A DNA stretch of 64,000 nucleotides from Pseudomonas sp. A34-9 (GCF_029543085.1 NZ_CP119967.1:310001-374000), one strand, 5' to 3'; shown: positions 12,391 through 22,525, counted from the stretch's first letter. The notes: generated by a model from the letters alone, not told the origin. A program made the numbers and translations.

Positions 12391-12401
12391 ATCAAAGACA
12401 T

Positions 12402-12592
12402 CCTCGCCCCAGCCCTCCCGAAACGTCGGACCGCCCGGAGGAAGAGGGGGCAGACCGAGGTGTCTGGCGTTAGACATCGACCTGCAAAATCAGGTCGATT
12501 ATGGATTCAGCGATGCTCGTTCAAGTCGGTGTACTTCTTCAATATCCCCCAATCAGTCCCCTCTCCCTTTGGGAGAGGGTTAGGGTGAGGGG
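12402..12592. repeat. MITE-like element, copy 3, core inverted
   Basis: Terminal sequences CCTCGCCCCAGCCCTCCCG and GAGAGGGTTAGGGTGAGGGG bound 191 bp. The interior is the reverse complement of the interiors of copies 4 and 5: it reads GACCGAGGTGT, CATCGACCTG, ATTATGGATTCAGCGA, then AATATCCCCCAATC. The element is therefore inserted in the opposite orientation while its ends look alike. It lies between the convergent envZ and rimK genes. Confidence 0.75.
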
Positions 12593-12607
12593 CTCTTGCT
12601 CTTCGCT

Positions 12608-13513
12608 TTAGCCTTTCCCCTTGGTCCGGGTCATGTTCGGCCCGCCGTTCTTCTCAAGATGCTCGATGATGATCCCCGCCACGTTCTTGCCGGTGGTGGT
12701 CTCGATACCTTCCAGCCCCGGCGACGAGTTTACTTCCATCACCAGCGGCCCGTGATTGGAGCGCAGGATATCCACACCCGCCACCGCTAGGCCCATGACC
12801 TTCGCTGCACGCAACGCGGTCATGCGTTCTTCCGGGGTGATCTTGATCAGGCTGGCGCTGCCGCCGCGATGCAGATTGGAGCGGAATTCGCCCGGCTTGG
12901 CCTGACGCTTCATCGCCGCGATCACTTTGTCGCCGACCACGAAGCAACGAATATCCGCACCGCCGGCTTCCTTGATGTATTCCTGGACCATGATGTTCTG
13001 CTTCAGGCCCATGAAGGCTTCGATCACCGACTCTGCCGCCGTGGCGGTTTCGCACAGCACCACCCCGATGCCTTGGGTGCCCTCCAGAACTTTGATCACC
13101 AGCGGGGCGCCGTTGACCATGTCGATCAGGTCAGGAATATCGTCCGGCGAGTGGGCAAATCCGGTGACCGGCAAGCCGATACCGCGACGTGACAGCAGTT
13201 GCAGCGAACGCAGCTTGTCGCGCGAACGGGCGATGGCCACCGACTCGTTGAGCGGAAATACCCCCATCATTTCGAACTGGCGCAACACCGCGCAGCCGTA
13301 GAACGTCACCGATGCACCGATCCGCGGGATCACCGCATCGAAGCCTTCCAGCGGTTTGCCGCGATAGTGGATCTGCGGCTTGTGGCTGGCGATGTTCATG
13401 TAGGCGCGCAGGGTGTCGATCACTACCATTTCATGCCCGCGCTCGGTTCCGGCTTCGACCAGACGGCGGGTGGAATACAGACGCGGGTTCCGCGACAGCA
13501 CAGCGATCTTCAT
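12608..13513 (-). CDS. rimK: Ribosomal protein S6 glutamate ligase RimK
   Basis: 301-aa ATP-grasp ligase that adds glutamates to the C-terminus of ribosomal protein S6. ATP-grasp features: [31 protein letters not shown] (Lys and glycine-rich loop, about 137-153), [22 protein letters not shown], and the metal-binding [14 protein letters not shown] near residue 255. In P. fluorescens RimK modification reshapes the proteome and is linked to cyclic-di-GMP (published work, from memory). It overlaps the upstream rimB-like gene by 4 bp. Confidence 0.95.
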   Translation of the reverse strand: MKIAVLSRNPRLYSTRRLVEAGTERGHEMVVIDTLRAYMNIASHKPQIHYRGKPLEGFDAVIPRIGASVTFYGCAVLRQFEMMGVFPLNESVAIARSRDKLRSLQLLSRRGIGLPVTGFAHSPDDIPDLIDMVNGAPLVIKVLEGTQGIGVVLCETATAAESVIEAFMGLKQNIMVQEYIKEAGGADIRCFVVGDKVIAAMKRQAKPGEFRSNLHRGGSASLIKITPEERMTALRAAKVMGLAVAGVDILRSNHGPLVMEVNSSPGLEGIETTTGKNVAGIIIEHLEKNGGPNMTRTKGKG

Positions 13514-13989
13514 GCAACACCTGTGGAGGAGGTAGATACCGGGAACACCGGCTTGTCTTGTACGTACTTGATGCCCGGATTGACCACCAACTGGCCATCG
13601 ATCAGGGCTTTGGATCCGAGCAACAGGCGATAGCGCATGGACTTGCGGCAGGCGAGCGTGAACTCGACCGGCCAGACCCGATCACCGAGGGCCAGGGTGG
13701 TGCTGATGACGTAGCGCACCTGCGCATGGCCGTTGGAGCTTTTGATGGTTTTGCGTGTTACCAGGGGGGCTTCGCAGCGGCGGTGGCGCAACTGCACCAC
13801 CGTGCCCAGGTGCGCAGTGAATCGCACCCACTTCTCGCCGTCGCGTTCGAACGGCTCGATGTCGGTGGCATGCAGGCTGGAGGTGCTGGCGCCGGTGTCG
13901 ATTTTTGCTCGCAGGCCCGCAACTCCCAAATCCGGGAGCGCCACCCACTCGCGCAGACCGACAACGGTCAAATGGTCAAATGTCTTCAA
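13510..13989 (-). CDS. rimB: RimB-like retropepsin-type protease
   Basis: About 159 aa, of the family long called 'ATP-dependent zinc protease' and in P. fluorescens named RimB. The [14 protein letters not shown] segment carries the Asp-Thr-Gly-Ala signature of retropepsin-like aspartic proteases, and [17 protein letters not shown] matches the second conserved block. RimB is reported to act against RimK-added glutamate tails (from memory). I chose the TTG at 13989, which gives the conserved [16 protein letters not shown] start, although no strong ribosome-binding site precedes it; a GTG at 14049 would add 20 residues that look non-conserved. It is coupled to rimK by a 4-bp overlap. Confidence 0.8.
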   Translation of the reverse strand: MKTFDHLTVVGLREWVALPDLGVAGLRAKIDTGASTSSLHATDIEPFERDGEKWVRFTAHLGTVVQLRHRRCEAPLVTRKTIKSSNGHAQVRYVISTTLALGDRVWPVEFTLACRKSMRYRLLLGSKALIDGQLVVNPGIKYVQDKPVFPVSTSSTGVA

Positions 13990-14207
13990 AAAAATGCTCA
14001 ACCGTGACAACCGCTTCGGCCCGCACGAGGCCGGATTCGCGGTATTCACGCAGAATAAGGGTTAAAAGGCGACAGATTTCTACAGCCCGGATTTCCGGCC
14101 CCTGAAGCAGGCGCCGAAACGCGCGCATTGTAATCCGGGACGCGGTCATTCATGACATGAGTGAAACGGTAGTACAGTTCATCAATATTTCAGAATGAGG
14201 AAATGCC

Positions 14208-14615
14208 ATGGCACAAAAAAGCGAAGAGGACGACAAGGTCCGTCTCGACAAGTGGCTGTGGGCCGCGCGGTTCTACAAAACCCGCGCGCTGGCCAAAGCG
14301 GCGATCGAAAGTGGCAAGGTGCATTGTCGCGGCGAGCGCTGCAAGCCTGGCAAAGAGCCACGCATCGGCGATGAGTTCGAGATTCGTACCGGGTTTGAGG
14401 TGCGTACGGTGAAGGTCGAAGCATTGTCGATTGTGCGACGCGGCGCACCCGAAGCGCAGACGTTGTATGCGGAGACCGAGGCGAGTATTGCCAAACGTGA
14501 AGCGGCTGCGGTGATGCGCAAGGCGGGGGCGTTGGGCGTGAGCACCGATGGCAAACCGAGCAAGAAGCAGCGGCGGGATTTGTTCAAGTTTCGCGGCAGC
14601 AGCAACGACGAGTAA
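14208..14615 (+). CDS. hslR: Ribosome-associated heat shock protein Hsp15
   Basis: 135-aa S4-domain protein. VRLDKWLWAARFYKTRALAKAAIESGKVHCRG (residues ~11-42) is the S4 RNA-binding fold, and the C-terminal basic tail KPSKKQRRDLFKF is typical of Hsp15. Hsp15 binds stalled 50S subunits carrying peptidyl-tRNA and helps recycle them. GAGGAA lies 6 nt before the ATG. It is transcribed divergently from rimB; the ~160 bp between them hold no further gene. Confidence 0.93.
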   Translation: MAQKSEEDDKVRLDKWLWAARFYKTRALAKAAIESGKVHCRGERCKPGKEPRIGDEFEIRTGFEVRTVKVEALSIVRRGAPEAQTLYAETEASIAKREAAAVMRKAGALGVSTDGKPSKKQRRDLFKFRGSSNDE

Positions 14616-14633
14616 GCGCGTTGTTGATGCAGG

Positions 14634-14707
14634 CCTCTTCGCGAGCAGGCTCGCTCCCACAGGAGATTGCATTCCAATGTGGAAGCGAGCCTGCTCGCGA
14701 ATCGAGG
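14634..14707. repeat. REP doublet, CGCGAGCAGGCTCGC type
   Basis: CCTCTTCGCGAGCAGGCTCGC and CGAGCCTGCTCGCGAATCG face each other about 70 bp apart, downstream of hslR and of the convergent PAP2 phosphatase gene. Confidence 0.85.
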
Positions 14708-14736
14708 GCGCAGCCCTCGCCGAAGACAGTTCGGTA

Positions 14737-15537
14737 TCAGGCGCTACGCACCACACTCATCCGCGAAACCAGTGGCAACTTGCCCAGCAACGCGAAGATC
14801 GGCGCCGTCACCTTCAGCCAGAAGTTCGAGGCGTGATACGCAAACGGCGTGTAGTAACCCCAGCCCAACGCCCATACCGCCAGCAATACGCCACCGATGT
14901 AATCGTCCTGACCCCAATGCGCACCGGCGACCAGGCGCGGCAGCATGAACAACAGCGCCAGGCCCCAGATCGTCACAAACTGGCCGGCCGTACGGCTGAA
15001 CACGCCCATGAACAGCGCCCAGATCAACAACACTGAAGCGTGGTCACCGGGAAAGCTCTGGCTCGAGCGATCCTTCACTTCCCAGGTTTTTTCCAGATTC
15101 GGGAAGTAATCGCTGATGTGCACGGCACCCTCAAGCATCATCGACGGGCTGCTGTGCTGCCAATCCATATGGTCGGCGAACTTGGAAAACAGCGCGCGAA
15201 TCACCACCATCAACAGCAGGATCGAAAGAAAACCGAAAAAAGCCCGGCGCACGTCAATCGCCTTGAACACCCAGTCGCCCTTGATCAGCAGCGTCAGCAG
15301 GATCAAGCCAACGACGATGTCGAACGGACGCATACTTGCAATTGCCCAGATGTGGAGCCATATCGGGTTGCTGGCCAGCGGTGCATTGAGTGAGCGAAAC
15401 AGCCACTCGTCGAAAATCACACACAGCGAGTTGCCCGTAGGCCATAACCAGAAAGCCAGTAGCGCTAATGGCACTATGTTGCATAGAACCAGCCGGCCGA
15501 GGCTCCACCTTGATTGGAACAAACCCGGATTGTTCAT
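14737..15537 (-). CDS. PAP2-family phosphatase (membrane)
   Basis: 266-aa integral membrane protein with about six hydrophobic segments. The phosphatase triad is visible: Lys in KDRSSQSFPGDHASVLL, the SFPGDH block (PSGH-like, with general-acid His) and RLVAGAHWGQDDYIGG (Arg...His...Asp). This fits lipid phosphatases such as LpxT/LpxE/PgpB acting on lipid A, undecaprenyl-PP or PG-P; the exact lipid is not readable. I chose the ATG at 15537 because GGGAGG lies 9 nt upstream; the longer frame to 15624 has no such site. It is divergent from hslO. Confidence 0.85.
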   Translation of the reverse strand: MNNPGLFQSRWSLGRLVLCNIVPLALLAFWLWPTGNSLCVIFDEWLFRSLNAPLASNPIWLHIWAIASMRPFDIVVGLILLTLLIKGDWVFKAIDVRRAFFGFLSILLLMVVIRALFSKFADHMDWQHSSPSMMLEGAVHISDYFPNLEKTWEVKDRSSQSFPGDHASVLLIWALFMGVFSRTAGQFVTIWGLALLFMLPRLVAGAHWGQDDYIGGVLLAVWALGWGYYTPFAYHASNFWLKVTAPIFALLGKLPLVSRMSVVRSA

Positions 15538-15642
15538 AAAATGCCTCCCATGGCAGAGCAGTCGGCACCAAAAAGAGTGCCAAGAAGCGCAAATTTTCAC
15601 GTCTTGTAACCATTTTGTCACCACATTCAGATACCCAAAATT

Positions 15643-16545
15643 ATGACCGACCTACCGGATACCGATTTCACCCAACGTTTCATCTTTGATGACAGCGACA
15701 CACGCGGCGAACTGGTTGCTCTTGAGCGCAGCTACGCCGAAGTCCTCGCCAAGCACCCGTACCCGGAACCGGTTGCGCAATTGCTGGGCGAACTGATGGC
15801 GGCCGCGTCGTTGCTGGTGGGCACCTTGAAGTTCGACGGCTTGCTGATTCTGCAGGCGCGTTCCGAAGGTCCGATCCCGATGCTGATGATCGAGTGCTCC
15901 AGCGAGCGCGAAATCCGTGGTCTGGCGCGTTATCACGCTGACCAGATTGCCGCGGACGCTACCCTCGCCGATCTGATGCCCAATGGCGTGCTGGCGTTGA
16001 CCGTCGACCCGACTGTCGGCCAGCGCTATCAGGGCATCGTCGATCTCGACGGAGAAACCCTGTCCGATTGCTTCACCAACTATTTCGTCATGTCGCAACA
16101 GGTCGGCACCCGCTTCAAGCTGTTTGCCGACGGTCGTCGCGCTCGTGGCCTGCTGCTGCAGCAACTACCGGCAGACCGTCTGAAAGACGAAGAAGATCGC
16201 GCCGCCAGCTGGCAGCACATCACCGCGCTGGCCACTACCCTGACCGCCGATGAATTGCTCAGCCTGGACAACGAAACCGTACTGCATCGCCTCTACCACG
16301 AAGAGCAGGTTCGTCTGTTCGATGTGCAGAAACTGCGCTTCCGTTGCAGCTGCTCGCGGGAACGCTCCGGCAATGCGTTGGTCAGTCTCGGTCTGGAAGA
16401 TGCGCAGCAATTGGTGGTCGAGCACGGTGGCAACATCGAGGTCGATTGCCAGTTCTGTAACGAGCGCTACCTGTTCGATGCCACGGATGTTGCTCAATTG
16501 TTCGCTGGCGCAGGCGTCGACACGCCGTCAGATACCCGGCACTAA
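15643..16545 (+). CDS. hslO: Redox-regulated chaperone Hsp33
   Basis: 300-aa holdase chaperone activated by oxidative unfolding. The zinc-binding redox switch is intact: CxC at Cys235/Cys237 and CxxC at Cys269/Cys272. The N-terminal core carries [20 protein letters not shown] and the substrate-binding region [17 protein letters not shown]. An imperfect inverted repeat CGTAACG...CGTTACG at about 16572-16596 follows the stop but has no T-tract. Confidence 0.95.
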   Translation: MTDLPDTDFTQRFIFDDSDTRGELVALERSYAEVLAKHPYPEPVAQLLGELMAAASLLVGTLKFDGLLILQARSEGPIPMLMIECSSEREIRGLARYHADQIAADATLADLMPNGVLALTVDPTVGQRYQGIVDLDGETLSDCFTNYFVMSQQVGTRFKLFADGRRARGLLLQQLPADRLKDEEDRAASWQHITALATTLTADELLSLDNETVLHRLYHEEQVRLFDVQKLRFRCSCSRERSGNALVSLGLEDAQQLVVEHGGNIEVDCQFCNERYLFDATDVAQLFAGAGVDTPSDTRH

Positions 16546-16564
16546 AACGGTTCAGCGCAGGTAA

Positions 16565-18268
<1,704 letters not shown>

Positions 18269-18287
18269 GATTGGTTTGTTGTGAATG

Positions 18288-18316
18288 AAAAAGCCGCCCC
18301 TAGGGGCGGCTTTTTT
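18288..18316 (+). terminator. pckA intrinsic terminator
   Basis: AAAAAGCCGCCCC TA GGGGCGGCTTTTTT forms a GC-rich stem followed by a T-tract, 20 bp after the pckA stop. The IS element is inserted a few bases further on. Confidence 0.92.
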
Positions 18317-18377
18317 GTGGGTAATGTCTCGTCCTGGATAAGGTTTACACCTTCTGGCTTTTTATCAGGAAGGTGCA

Positions 18378-18773
18378 ATGGATACGGGCGCAAAACGTAG
18401 TCAGCGCGATTACACGCTGACTTTTAAATTGTCGGTTGTCGACCAAGTAGAAAAAGGCGAGTTGAGTTATAAAGAGGCTCAACGGCGTTATGGGATTCAG
18501 GGTCGATCGACGGTGTTGGTCTGGTTACGCAAGCATGGTCGACAAGATTGGAGCCAAGGCGCCTCCATTCGTACGCAGAGGACTCGACCGATGGACGAGC
18601 CAACTTTGCCTTTGACCCCCGAGCAGAGAATCAAAGAGCTTGAGGAGCAACTGGCACTAGCAAATCAGAAAGCCAAATTCTTTGAAGATGTGGTTGATGT
18701 CTTGAAGAATGACTACGGCGTATCCATTGTAAAAAAGCGGCCCGGCAAGTCGTTGCGCAAACCCAAACCCTGA
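18378..18773 (+). CDS. IS3-family OrfA
   Basis: 131-aa DNA-binding part of the transposase. A helix-turn-helix lies at about residues 10-55 (YTLTFKLSVVDQVEKGELSY then EAQRRYGIQGRSTVLVWLRK). A leucine-zipper-like helix RIKELEEQLALANQKAKFFED sits near 80-100 and precedes the frameshift site. The frame ends 24 bp before the first ATG of OrfB. Confidence 0.93.
   Translation: MDTGAKRSQRDYTLTFKLSVVDQVEKGELSYKEAQRRYGIQGRSTVLVWLRKHGRQDWSQGASIRTQRTRPMDEPTLPLTPEQRIKELEEQLALANQKAKFFEDVVDVLKNDYGVSIVKKRPGKSLRKPKP
18731..18737 (+). promoter_or_regulatory. Programmed -1 frameshift site (A AAA AAG)
   Basis: The heptamer AAAAAAG is phased as A-AAA-AAG in the OrfA frame, the canonical -1 slippery site of IS3 elements. 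After slippage the reading continues without a stop into the OrfB frame (KKAARQVVAQTQTLSVSR and on), yielding the OrfAB transposase. Confidence 0.9.
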
Positions 18774-18796
18774 GTGTCAGCAGGGCTTGCCAGTTT

Positions 18797-19603
18797 ATGG
18801 GGATCAGTCGCCAAGCCTTTTACAAGCGTGATCGCGTCTATCGGGCGCGAGTCGATCAAGATCAGAAACTCATCAAGTTTGTGCAGGCAATCCGAGTGCG
18901 CCAACCCTGCATTGGCGCACGCAAGCTCCAGTCATTGATGCACGCGGAGCGTGAGAAACCTGAGTTGCATGTTGGCCGGGATCGCTTGTTTGAAGTGCTG
19001 CGCGAGCACCGGCAGTTGGTTCGCAGGAAACGGGCCTATCACAAGACGACCGACAGCCATCATCACTTTCGCTGCCATCCCAATCTGCTAAAGCCAGGTC
19101 CGCAGCAAGTCGTTGCAACCGGTCCGGAACAGGTCTGGGTGGCCGATATTACTTACCTGTCCACCCAGCGTGACGATCCGGTCTACCTGAGCCTGGTCAC
19201 AGATGCCTTCTCAAGAAAAATTGTCGGTTATCACGTGCATGGCAGCCTGCATGCCGACTCGGTGGCCCAAGCCTTACGCATGGCGTTAAAGGCACGTCGA
19301 ACACGTCAGAAACTGGTCCATCACTCGGATCGAGGAGTCCAGTACTGCTCGGCGCTGTATCAAAAGCTCCACGCCAAGCATGGCATCACGTGTTCGATGA
19401 CGGATGGCTACGACTGCTACCAAAACGCCTTGGCAGAGCGGGTCAACGGCATCTTGAAAACAGAACTATTACTCCACCGGCCGACAGACTTGGCGCAAGC
19501 GGAGCAAATGGTGCGACAAGCGATCCTGATCTACAACCAGGAACGCCCGCACCTGTCCTTAAAATACAAAACGCCCGATGCGGTGCATCGGGCGTTGGGG
19601 TGA
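18797..19603 (+). CDS. IS3-family OrfB (transposase catalytic part)
   Basis: 268 aa from the first ATG, though it is normally made as an OrfAB fusion through the frameshift at 18731-18737. It is an RNase-H-fold integrase-type domain with the DDE residues in VWVADITYLS (Asp), HHSDRGVQYCS (Asp) and NALAERVNGILKTELL (Glu). The N-terminal part MGISRQAFYKRD with VRQPCIGARKLQ is the usual HTH_21-like segment. It is uninterrupted to its stop, 31 bp from the right end of the element. Confidence 0.93.
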   Translation: MGISRQAFYKRDRVYRARVDQDQKLIKFVQAIRVRQPCIGARKLQSLMHAEREKPELHVGRDRLFEVLREHRQLVRRKRAYHKTTDSHHHFRCHPNLLKPGPQQVVATGPEQVWVADITYLSTQRDDPVYLSLVTDAFSRKIVGYHVHGSLHADSVAQALRMALKARRTRQKLVHHSDRGVQYCSALYQKLHAKHGITCSMTDGYDCYQNALAERVNGILKTELLLHRPTDLAQAEQMVRQAILIYNQERPHLSLKYKTPDAVHRALG

Positions 19604-19634
19604 AACAGGTGTAAACCTATTTCAGGACTAGACA

Positions 19635-19956
19635 TAACTTATCCTGAGGCAAAGGGTTGACTGCCATTATTCCCGCAGAAAAGGACATAAACTGCCAGAA
19701 TACTTCCACTTATGCGCGGTGTATTTCCGCAATGGTACTCCCGATGCCTCAGCATTCAAGAGCATGAGCTCCTTGTAAAGTCAGTTCATTCATCATTCTG
19801 CATTGACGATGTGAGCAAAGACGAATAGCCTTGTTTCCGAGCGCGAAACCAGTTGCCTCCCAGCGGCAATAACTGGCGTAGGAACCCCGTCGATGGTTGG
19901 GACATCAGCGTAGGGTGAGACCTCCACACCCCTGCTTGAGGGTGTGTATATGAATA
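19635..19956. other. Non-coding stretch right of the IS element
   Basis: These 322 bp hold no convincing gene on either strand. A hairpin CACACCC/GGGTGTG with an 8-nt loop lies at about 19926-19947, just after the stop of the minus-strand gene at 19957, but no T-tract follows it. The region has lower GC than the core genes. Confidence 0.5.
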
Positions 19957-20538
19957 TCAAGCTTCAAGTTCGAGGGCTACTGTCACCAGTAGCCCTTTTT
20001 CTTTGCCTTCAAAAAGTGAGTAGCGCTTGTACAACAAATCGCCATGGCGATGCTTGTTGAGCGATTTAGCGTCTGTGTGCATGTAGTTCCAGAGTACTTG
20101 GCCATGGACGATCACAACACTCACTAACATTTGCCTTTTTGACTCATACGCGCCGATGAAAGCCAATCGGTCAGTACCGTCGGTAAAGGCGACTTTCCAT
20201 ATTTCCAGCGGGCCTGTGAGCGTATCCAGGGCAAGCCTCACATAACGTTCCCGGGCATCCGTACGCTTTTCAACGATGTGATAAATACTGCTGCGCAGGA
20301 TCGATACTTCGCCCAAAGGTGTCCCTACTGACAGGGACAGGATTGAAGGGTGATTAAATCCAAGGTGCTGGGCGGTAACTTCAATGGCGTCTTCATGGGA
20401 TGTCGCAGCGATGACCTCCTCTATTGCCTGAGTACGCAGTTCGCGTGCGAGGGTGCGCAGGTCTGGTAATTTGCTTTCTACCCATGTGGGTTGCCCCTTC
20501 ACTTCAGAAATCTTGGGTCGTAACGTGTCCGTGCTCAA
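19957..20538 (-). CDS. Possible PBECR2-type (BECR-fold) nuclease domain protein
   Basis: 193 aa from a TTG start; no ATG is available because an in-frame TGA lies just upstream. The segment from about residue 70 on (GEVSILRSSIYHIVEKRTDARERYV, then a P-EIW motif, LAFIGAYESKRQMLVSVV and VLWNYMHTDAKSLNKHRHG) resembles the phage-Barnase-EndoU-ColicinE5/D-RelE-like nuclease domains at the ends of polymorphic toxins and phage proteins. The first 60 residues look like a linker. It may be a stand-alone nuclease or the C-terminal remnant of a larger toxin. No immunity gene is recognised beside it. The family call is from memory of the motif pattern. Confidence 0.5.
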   Translation of the reverse strand: MSTDTLRPKISEVKGQPTWVESKLPDLRTLARELRTQAIEEVIAATSHEDAIEVTAQHLGFNHPSILSLSVGTPLGEVSILRSSIYHIVEKRTDARERYVRLALDTLTGPLEIWKVAFTDGTDRLAFIGAYESKRQMLVSVVIVHGQVLWNYMHTDAKSLNKHRHGDLLYKRYSLFEGKEKGLLVTVALELEA

Positions 20539-20686
20539 ATGTGCTGCTCAGATGTGTACGTTGGCTAGGCCACTGCAAGAGGAATTCCCTTCCGGATCTA
20601 CTGCTCACGGCTCTTCCGATGTTTTTGCCTTTCGTTTTATTCAATCGCTCTCAGGGAATGCTTGAGAGCGATTCGATCCCTTGGCT

Positions 20687-20986
20687 TCAGGCCGGAGCTT
20701 TCCAATTGAGCATTCGCTGTTGCGCAACCTGCAGCAGGTCACAGCCATCCTGCGTCAGCAGATAGAGGGCGTGGGTGATGTGGGGGATGTCTTCGACGTC
20801 GGCTTGTTTGAAGTTGAGGCAGTAGAGGGTACGTAGCAGGTCGCTTGAAGCGCGCAGGCGCTGGACGGCGCATTCGAGGATGTCTTGCGGGTTGGCCTCG
20901 GTGTCGATGAGCAGAGGCTTGGTGTCGGTGAGGTTGGATTCGAGTGGGCGGTAGCGCTCGGTAGTGAATTGGTTCCATGTCTTCAT
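20687..20986 (-). CDS. Small DUF3077-like protein
   Basis: 99 aa. I chose the ATG at 20986 because GAGGATC sits 5 nt upstream; the frame stays open to 21112 but lacks a better start. The region from LLIDTEANPQDILECAVQRL through ASSDLLRTLYCLNFKQADV to the C-terminus is closely related to the frameshifted gene at 21426. It is more distantly like the 54394 gene and the DUF3077/DUF6124 small proteins common in Pseudomonas. The function is unknown. A conserved hairpin leader lies 100-240 nt upstream. Confidence 0.6.
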   Translation of the reverse strand: MKTWNQFTTERYRPLESNLTDTKPLLIDTEANPQDILECAVQRLRASSDLLRTLYCLNFKQADVEDIPHITHALYLLTQDGCDLLQVAQQRMLNWKAPA

Positions 20987-21084
20987 TTTTTGATCCTCAT
21001 ATGCTTCAGGTGAAGCCACCACATCGTGACCAAGCGACAGGAGGCGACTGTGTTCGGGTTGGTCAACCGGTGAGGATCGTGCAC

Positions 21085-21222
21085 ATACCCGGCACACCCG
21101 AAGGTGTCCCAAACACAGTCACCATAAACTGCAGGCAAATGAGTGCCGGCAGCATACAGCGCATGCGTATACACGATCCAATCGGGTGACCAAGCCCGAG
21201 CCGCTGAATTGGCAGCGACAGC
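21085..21222 (-). ncRNA. Conserved structured leader (copy A) of the DUF3077-like gene
   Basis: On the minus strand this leader contains a 7-bp hairpin GTCGCTG-CCAATT-CAGCGGC (21200-21219, one G-U pair) and a cUUCGg tetraloop hairpin ACACC-UUCG-GGUGU (21094-21107). The block GCCGG right after the tetraloop hairpin can pair with CCGGC at 21145-21149, closing a larger domain. The same architecture occurs at 54850-54998 before another gene of the same type. It could be a regulatory leader or a translated upstream ORF (the frame reads CVWDTFGCAGY). Confidence 0.55.
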
Positions 21223-21425
21223 CACGACTATAGGTTCGCGCCCTCAAGTCGCGATAGGCGACAAAGAGTCTGGATGCGTAGGATCGGGACGAAGATTTCA
21301 TCAGACATTCCCACCATTTTTTCATCGCTTTTAAACGTATCTGTTTATGCGTTAAAAAATTCAGCTGCCTCGTCGTCAGCGCTGTTGCGTAAAGCGCTCT
21401 GCTGTTTGCAGGCATCTAATCGGGC

Positions 21426-21691
21426 TCAGTTGTACGCCGATTGCGCTGGCCTCTGCTTGGCCACTTCAAGCAAGTCGCAACCATCCTGAACCAGTAAATA
21501 AAGCGCGTTAACGATGTTGGGAATGTCTTTCACATCAGCCTGTTTGAAACATAAGCAGTAGAGCGTTTCCAGCAAATCCCCGGCTGCGCGTAAACGCTGA
21601 TCGGCGGCATTGATCAGGTCAGTCTGGCTGGAGTGGCTGTCGATAAGCAGTACCGGGTTTTCGCTGTAGGGGGGCGATAGCGGTTGATCAT
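21426..21691 (-). pseudogene. Frameshifted DUF3077-like gene (or phase-variable)
   Basis: The last 70 residues (VLLIDSHSSQTDLINAADQRL then AAGDLLETLYCLCFKQADVKD) closely match the product of the 20687 gene. The only ATG with the expected MINRYRPP start (compare ERYRPL in the paralogue) is at 21691, in a different frame, and terminates after about 25 codons. The frame switch falls in a run of six G (six C on the coding strand) at 21669-21674. One more C would join the start to the conserved body. This is therefore a single-base frameshift, phase variation, or use of a non-ATG start further upstream. Confidence 0.6.
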
Positions 21692-21994
21692 GGTGAGGCG
21701 TGTCCTGTTCGAAGGCGCTGGGGCGTGCCGGCGCAGTGTTTGCAGCCGCGCCGGCCACTATAGAAGGGCGTTTCTCTGTGGGACAAGACAGCCGTAATGG
21801 ACAGCATTTGTAGGGGTTTTTCCGTGTTTTGAGGAAATGCCCTACGTGTTTTCGCAGCTTTTTCAGGCCAAAACCCTTAGGCGTAATAATTCCTACGTGA
21901 TTGTCAGGCGATTCGCGGTAAACCGCTGTATCGTGCGCGCCAGAATCTGTAGGGCGTTTCCAAACGTCTGACACGCGCTTAAAGGGAATTAGGA

Positions 21995-22498
21995 ATGCAC
22001 TGGCTACGAATGGCCGCGATTTTATTGCTAGGGCTGAGCACCTGCCGTTTAACGATGGCCACTGACGTTGGCAATGCATGGGTGCTGGATCGTCTTGATC
22101 GCACTGATTGGCCGGAGGCGATCATCAGCCAGGCGAGCATGGACACGGCGTCGCGCGGTGAAGTCTTGATGTTCGCCAAAGCCCTGTTGGCCAGCGAAGC
22201 GCTGGATGAGGAAGGGCTTGAGCAGCGACTTGGTGTGCCCCACGTGCAACTGAAGTCGATTCGCCACGTTCGTGACGGGCTCTGGGAGGGGTTGTTGAGC
22301 ACCTATCGCAACGCCAGTCAGAACTGTGATGAACAGCTGTTCTGCCCGCGTGTGCGCAGCGTCGCTGACCTGCGTCAGTTGGCGGCGGCGTTCACCGGCG
22401 ACATCAGCCCCGCCCATGCGCTGTGGGCGAGCAAAAGCCAAAACATCCATGAGCAGATGCTGAATGAGCAACTGCGGGTGGCGGTGTTGCGCCCCTGA
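21995..22498 (+). CDS. Secreted protein of unknown function
   Basis: 167 aa with a probable signal peptide (MHWLRMAAILLLGLS, about 1-22, cut near TMA-TD). The rest is soluble and helical, with no family I recognise; two Cys in NCDEQLFCP (about residues 110-117) could form a disulfide. TTAGGA precedes the ATG. The short motif WPEAIISQASMDTASRGEVL suggests helical hairpins. It is transcribed divergently from the DUF3077-like genes; the ~300 bp upstream are AT-rich and probably hold its promoter. Confidence 0.65.
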   Translation: MHWLRMAAILLLGLSTCRLTMATDVGNAWVLDRLDRTDWPEAIISQASMDTASRGEVLMFAKALLASEALDEEGLEQRLGVPHVQLKSIRHVRDGLWEGLLSTYRNASQNCDEQLFCPRVRSVADLRQLAAAFTGDISPAHALWASKSQNIHEQMLNEQLRVAVLRP

Positions 22499-22525
22499 TT
22501 TTTTAAGCTTGGTGGTGTGGCGGCT

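Larger units (their letters stand above)
18325..19634 (+). mobile_element. Complete IS3-family insertion sequence
   Basis: The 1310-bp element has 27-bp imperfect terminal inverted repeats. Both begin TGTCT and end GGTTTACACC, with 23 of 27 positions matching. It is flanked by a 3-bp direct repeat TAA (18322-18324 and 19635-19637), as expected for the IS3 family. It encodes OrfA and OrfB in overlapping frames with a slippery heptamer between them. Both reading frames and the DDE residues are intact, so it may still be active. It landed just after the pckA terminator, at the left edge of an accessory stretch. Confidence 0.95.

Noticed and set aside
21426..22079. A 217-residue reading of the second DUF3077-like gene starting at 22079
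   Set aside because: The upstream ~120 residues overlap the promoter and start of the divergent secreted-protein gene and have no similarity to the compact family.
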